Part shown: positions 28,832 through 31,346 of the stretch, piece after piece | Layout: each line of letters begins with the position of its first letter | Position numbering within the stretch: the first letter of the stretch is position 1 | The notes under the pieces: generated by a model | The model's database searches: none | Seen by the model: only the letters and a program-made list of their open reading frames with translations | Told to the model about the DNA's origin: nothing | Origin: SIG565 sp045613385 | GTDB taxonomy: Bacteria; Bacillota; Clostridia; Oscillospirales; Acutalibacteraceae | Direction: 5' to 3' | DNA: 31,346 bases | Assembly: GCA_045613385.1 (NCBI GenBank) | Contig: JAZLAW010000014.1 | Span: 1 to 31,346 of the forward strand | Program-made: the position numbers and the translations under genes

Positions 28832-29548
28832 GTGAACAGCTTGTTTGTCGCTGTTACAGTAAATATTTTAAAAAGAAAAACATTCGCCCAAAAATTTCAT
28901 CTTGTTAAAAAAAGTCAGGTGATAACAAATGAAATAAATTTCTGCGGTGACTCGTTTTTTACTGCCAATATTTTGTCTTATAAAGAACAAACGGCAGAAA
29001 AAATAAAGGGCAACTGTATTTTACCTGTTATAACTTGTAATAGTCCTGAAGTTCTTCGTTATAAGTATACCCTGACGCTATGTAGTATATTAAAAAATTT
29101 TCAAAAACCGCCTAGCTGCGCGGTATTATATGACAGAAATTGCGATATAATACACTTGTTGCCCGGGTTACTCGCTAAATGTCGCTCGGTATACGTTTTT
29201 TCTGAAAACACAGAAAAATATGAAAAAGAAAACGACCGCATTTTTTTCAAACTCGGCGCCGCGGCGGTGATATGTGGTAATGAAGAGATACCAAAAGGTG
29301 CCGATTTTATTATATCAAGTGAAGATATAACTGCGGTCGCACCGATATTTTTTGGAAAGTTTGGCTTTTTTGTAGGGGAAGATACGCCGGTTTTAAATAC
29401 AACGCTGCCCTGCATCCCTGATTACGCCGATATTTATACCGTTCTTGCGGGGATTTCGAAGTTCGGGGGAAATCAGAATATAAAAAATGCCTACTGTGAA
29501 AAACTCACAAAAAACGGTGCAGTTTTTTCTCTGAAAAATCTGCCTTGA
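28832..29548 (+). CDS. Conserved-looking protein of unknown function
   Basis: 238 aa, soluble. The N-terminal half is basic and beta-rich; the middle (about 95-160) has alternating strand-helix patterns (CAVLYDRNCDIIHLLPGLLA, SVYVFSE, AAVICGN, GADFIISSE) suggesting a Rossmann-like fold, with no diagnostic motif. Two starts are possible: GTG 28832 and TTG 28841; AAGG before 28832 best fits the TTG. No separate promoter was found. The TGA stop overlaps the greA -35 box, so the two may be co-regulated or simply adjacent. Confidence 0.6.
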   Translation: MNSLFVAVTVNILKRKTFAQKFHLVKKSQVITNEINFCGDSFFTANILSYKEQTAEKIKGNCILPVITCNSPEVLRYKYTLTLCSILKNFQKPPSCAVLYDRNCDIIHLLPGLLAKCRSVYVFSENTEKYEKENDRIFFKLGAAAVICGNEEIPKGADFIISSEDITAVAPIFFGKFGFFVGEDTPVLNTTLPCIPDYADIYTVLAGISKFGGNQNIKNAYCEKLTKNGAVFSLKNLP

Positions 29549-29573
29549 CATAAAGGGTTATATATTATATAAT
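29545..29573 (+). promoter_or_regulatory. greA promoter
   Basis: -35 TTGACA (29545-29550), 17 bp, -10 TATAAT (29568-29573), perfect consensus. The -35 box overlaps the upstream stop. Confidence 0.85.
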
Positions 29574-29637
29574 ACTTGAGTATATGTTTCCTGGCAGTTG
29601 AATTTATTTATATAATTTAAGAAAGGAAGTCGTATTT

Positions 29638-30111
29638 ATGGAAAAGAAAATAAGACTTACCGACGACGGACTCAAAAAGCTTCAGGATGAGCTTGAACAA
29701 CTTAAAACTACCGGCCGCAGAGATATTGCCGAGAAAATCAAGATAGCACGTGGCTATGGCGACCTTTCAGAAAACAGTGAGTACGATGAAGCCAAAAACG
29801 AACAGGCTAAAATCGAAGCCAGAATAGTTGAAATTGAAGCCATGCTCAAAAATGTAGAAATCATTACAGATGTCAAAGGCTCTTCAAAGACAGTTATTTT
29901 AGGTTCAAAGGTTAAGATACTTGATGTCGAATTTGAAGAAGAGTGTGAATATCGTATAGTAGGCTCTGCCGAAGCTGATCCGGCAGCCGGTCTTATATCT
30001 GATGAGTCTCCTGTAGGTAAAGCACTTTTAGGCCATAAAGTCGGAGAAACCGTTTTTGCCGAAGCTCCTGCAGGTGAAATCGAGTTCAAAATTATTTCTA
30101 TATCAAAGTAA
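29638..30111 (+). CDS. greA: Transcription elongation factor GreA
   Basis: 157 aa, usual size. N-terminal coiled-coil (about 8-75) with acidic tip GDLSENSEYD, whose D42 and E45 support RNA cleavage by stalled RNA polymerase, and a C-terminal FKBP-like domain with VKILDVEFEEE...YRIVGSAEADP and a SPVGKALLGHKVGE segment. GAAAGGAAG precedes the ATG. It lies directly upstream of lysS, a common pairing in Firmicutes, with a terminator between. Confidence 0.97.
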   Translation: MEKKIRLTDDGLKKLQDELEQLKTTGRRDIAEKIKIARGYGDLSENSEYDEAKNEQAKIEARIVEIEAMLKNVEIITDVKGSSKTVILGSKVKILDVEFEEECEYRIVGSAEADPAAGLISDESPVGKALLGHKVGETVFAEAPAGEIEFKIISISK

Positions 30112-30134
30112 GGCAGGAAACCCTGCCTTTTGTT
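30110..30134 (+). terminator. Terminator between greA and lysS
   Basis: Stem AAGGCAGG (30110-30117) / CCTGCCTT (30122-30129) followed by TTGTTTT, a modest T run, so some read-through to lysS is likely. Confidence 0.6.
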
Positions 30135-30169
30135 TTAAGCAAATGTTTATTAAGGGATGTGAATAAAGG

Positions 30170-31346
30170 ATGGAAAACAAAAATAACCAACCGGTCGTTG
30201 AGCCAACCGCAGAAGAATTAAGCGAAATATTAAAGGTACGCCGTGATAAATTGGCTAACCTTATGGCTGCAGGTAAAAACCCGTTTGAAATTACCAAGTA
30301 TGATTTTACAGATTACTCTGCCGATATTAAGGCGGATTTTGAAAAATTTGAAGGTAAAACCGTTAAAATTGCAGGACGTCTTATGAGCCGTCGTGTTATG
30401 GGTAAGGCAAGTTTTGCAGGTGTGCAGGATACCAAGGGCAAAATTCAGCTTTATGTAAAACGCGATGATATCGGTGAAGAAGAGTATGCTGCATTCAAGA
30501 AATTCGATATTGGTGATATCGTAGGTGTTGAAGGCTTTGTGTTTAAAACACAGACAGGGGAAATTTCCATTCACGCATCAAGAATTATAATGCTCAGTAA
30601 GTCATTACTGCCGTTGCCCGAAAAATTTCACGGACTTCGCGATAACGACCTTCGTTTCCGTCAGAGATATGTTGATTTGATTATGAACCCGGATGTAAAA
30701 AATAAGTTTATTGTGCGCTCACAGTTTATTAAGTTTATGCGCAAATATCTTGATGATATGGGTTATATCGAAGTTGAAACACCGGTTCTCAGTACAATAG
30801 CAGGTGGGGCCAGTGCTCGTCCGTTTATCACACACCATAATACATTAAACCTTGATATGTATATGCGTATAGCTACCGAGCTTCCGCTTAAGCGCCTTAT
30901 TGTCGGCGGTATGGACAGGGTTTATGAAATAGGCCGTATTTTCCGTAACGAAGGTATGGATCCCAAGCATAACCCCGAATTTACAAGTATTGAACTTTAC
31001 CAGGCTTATGCCGATTTCCACGATATGATGGATATTGCAGAAGGTATCATTTCGGGCGCCGCTAAGGAAATTCTCGGCACATACGAGCTTGAGTGGATGG
31101 GTGAAAAGATTGATTTAACACCTGGTTGGCGCAGACTTACGATGGTTGATGCCGTTAAAGAATATGTAGGCATCGACTTTGGCGCTATTACCGATGACGC
31201 AGAAGCTGTAGCTGCCGCTAAGGCAAAGGGCGTAGAACTTGCCGATACAGCAGATAAGACCTGGGGTAACGCATTATATGCTTGTTTTGACCAGCGAGTT
31301 GAAGAAAAACTTATTCAGCCTACATTCATCACGATGTATCCTGTTG
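30170..31346 (+). CDS. lysS: Lysyl-tRNA synthetase, class II (3' partial)
   Basis: The first 392 codons are present; the gene runs off the right edge. An OB-fold anticodon-binding domain comes first (VKIAGRLMSRRVMGKASFAG, about 64-83), then the class II core: LRFRQRYVDLIMNP, ARPFITHHNTLNLDMYMRIA, RIFRNEGMDPKHNPEFTSIE. It joins lysine to tRNA-Lys in the cytoplasm. GGGATGTGA lies upstream of the ATG at 30170. No T-box leader is seen in the 58 nt before it. Confidence 0.96.
   Translation, partial: MENKNNQPVVEPTAEELSEILKVRRDKLANLMAAGKNPFEITKYDFTDYSADIKADFEKFEGKTVKIAGRLMSRRVMGKASFAGVQDTKGKIQLYVKRDDIGEEEYAAFKKFDIGDIVGVEGFVFKTQTGEISIHASRIIMLSKSLLPLPEKFHGLRDNDLRFRQRYVDLIMNPDVKNKFIVRSQFIKFMRKYLDDMGYIEVETPVLSTIAGGASARPFITHHNTLNLDMYMRIATELPLKRLIVGGMDRVYEIGRIFRNEGMDPKHNPEFTSIELYQAYADFHDMMDIAEGIISGAAKEILGTYELEWMGEKIDLTPGWRRLTMVDAVKEYVGIDFGAITDDAEAVAAAKAKGVELADTADKTWGNALYACFDQRVEEKLIQPTFITMYPV

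Overview
The window looks like a chromosomal segment of a low-GC, gut-type member of the Clostridia (Firmicutes), probably close to the Oscillospiraceae/Ruminococcaceae. This rests on a T-box leader on thrS, a TPP riboswitch on thiT-thiN, a bacterial type A RNase P RNA, the rpmH-rnpA-yidD-yidC-jag cluster, near-consensus sigma-A promoters, strong AGGAGG-type ribosome sites, and accessory families (XRE, ImmA, YtrA-type GntR, DegV) common in that group. The species cannot be named from the sequence alone.

Layout, left to right. (1) 1-1146: the end of a membrane-anchored PIG-L-like deacetylase and a small membrane protein. (2) 1185-3417, minus: thrS with a T-box leader and promoter. (3) 3509-8023: a maltodextrin-type ABC importer (lipoprotein, two permeases, no ATPase) and MalQ. 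(4) 8048-9712: a membrane-bound XRE regulator and a DegV protein. (5) 9712-10760: a decayed toxin/immunity pair bounded by hairpins. (6) 10832-13397: a small LCP-like protein and an autoregulated GntR-ABC transporter operon. (7) 13441-16682: divergent YfbR-like nucleotidase and YfhO-like membrane protein. (8) 16686-18086: TPP riboswitch, thiT, thiN. (9) 18111-20831: rpmH, rnpA, yidD, yidC, jag. (10) 20864-24449: a two-domain P-loop protein, rnpB, a membrane-anchored hypothetical protein and a metallophosphoesterase. (11) 24482-27316: dinB, a sigma-4-like HTH protein and a zinc-ribbon protein, divergent from an XRE-ImmA pair. (12) 27329-27794: an array of small hairpins running into a broken XRE gene. 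(13) 27857-31346: a sugar-phosphate nucleotidyltransferase, a hypothetical protein, greA and the start of lysS.

Much of the window is housekeeping: tRNA charging (thrS, lysS), transcript cleavage (greA), tRNA maturation (rnpA with rnpB only 3.3 kb away), membrane protein insertion (yidC) and thiamine salvage (thiT, thiN).

The most interesting region is the control region at 26438-26563. Two near-perfect sigma-A promoters face each other, and four 16-bp sites of the form TTAC-N8-GTAA lie in and around them; two of these fill the -35/-10 spacers almost exactly. This suggests that the XRE protein represses both its own operon and the operon leading to dinB, and that its ImmA/IrrE-type protease partner relieves repression, as in DdrO/IrrE of Deinococcus or ImmR/ImmA of ICEBs1. 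That would be a LexA-independent damage switch for a translesion polymerase; it is an inference from sequence.

Other points of note are the toxin gene with one in-frame TGA followed by an internally deleted immunity gene, a family of GAGGCACC/CTTACGG hairpins at three places, the hairpin array at 27357-27534, and a YidC whose usual groove arginine appears as Asn.
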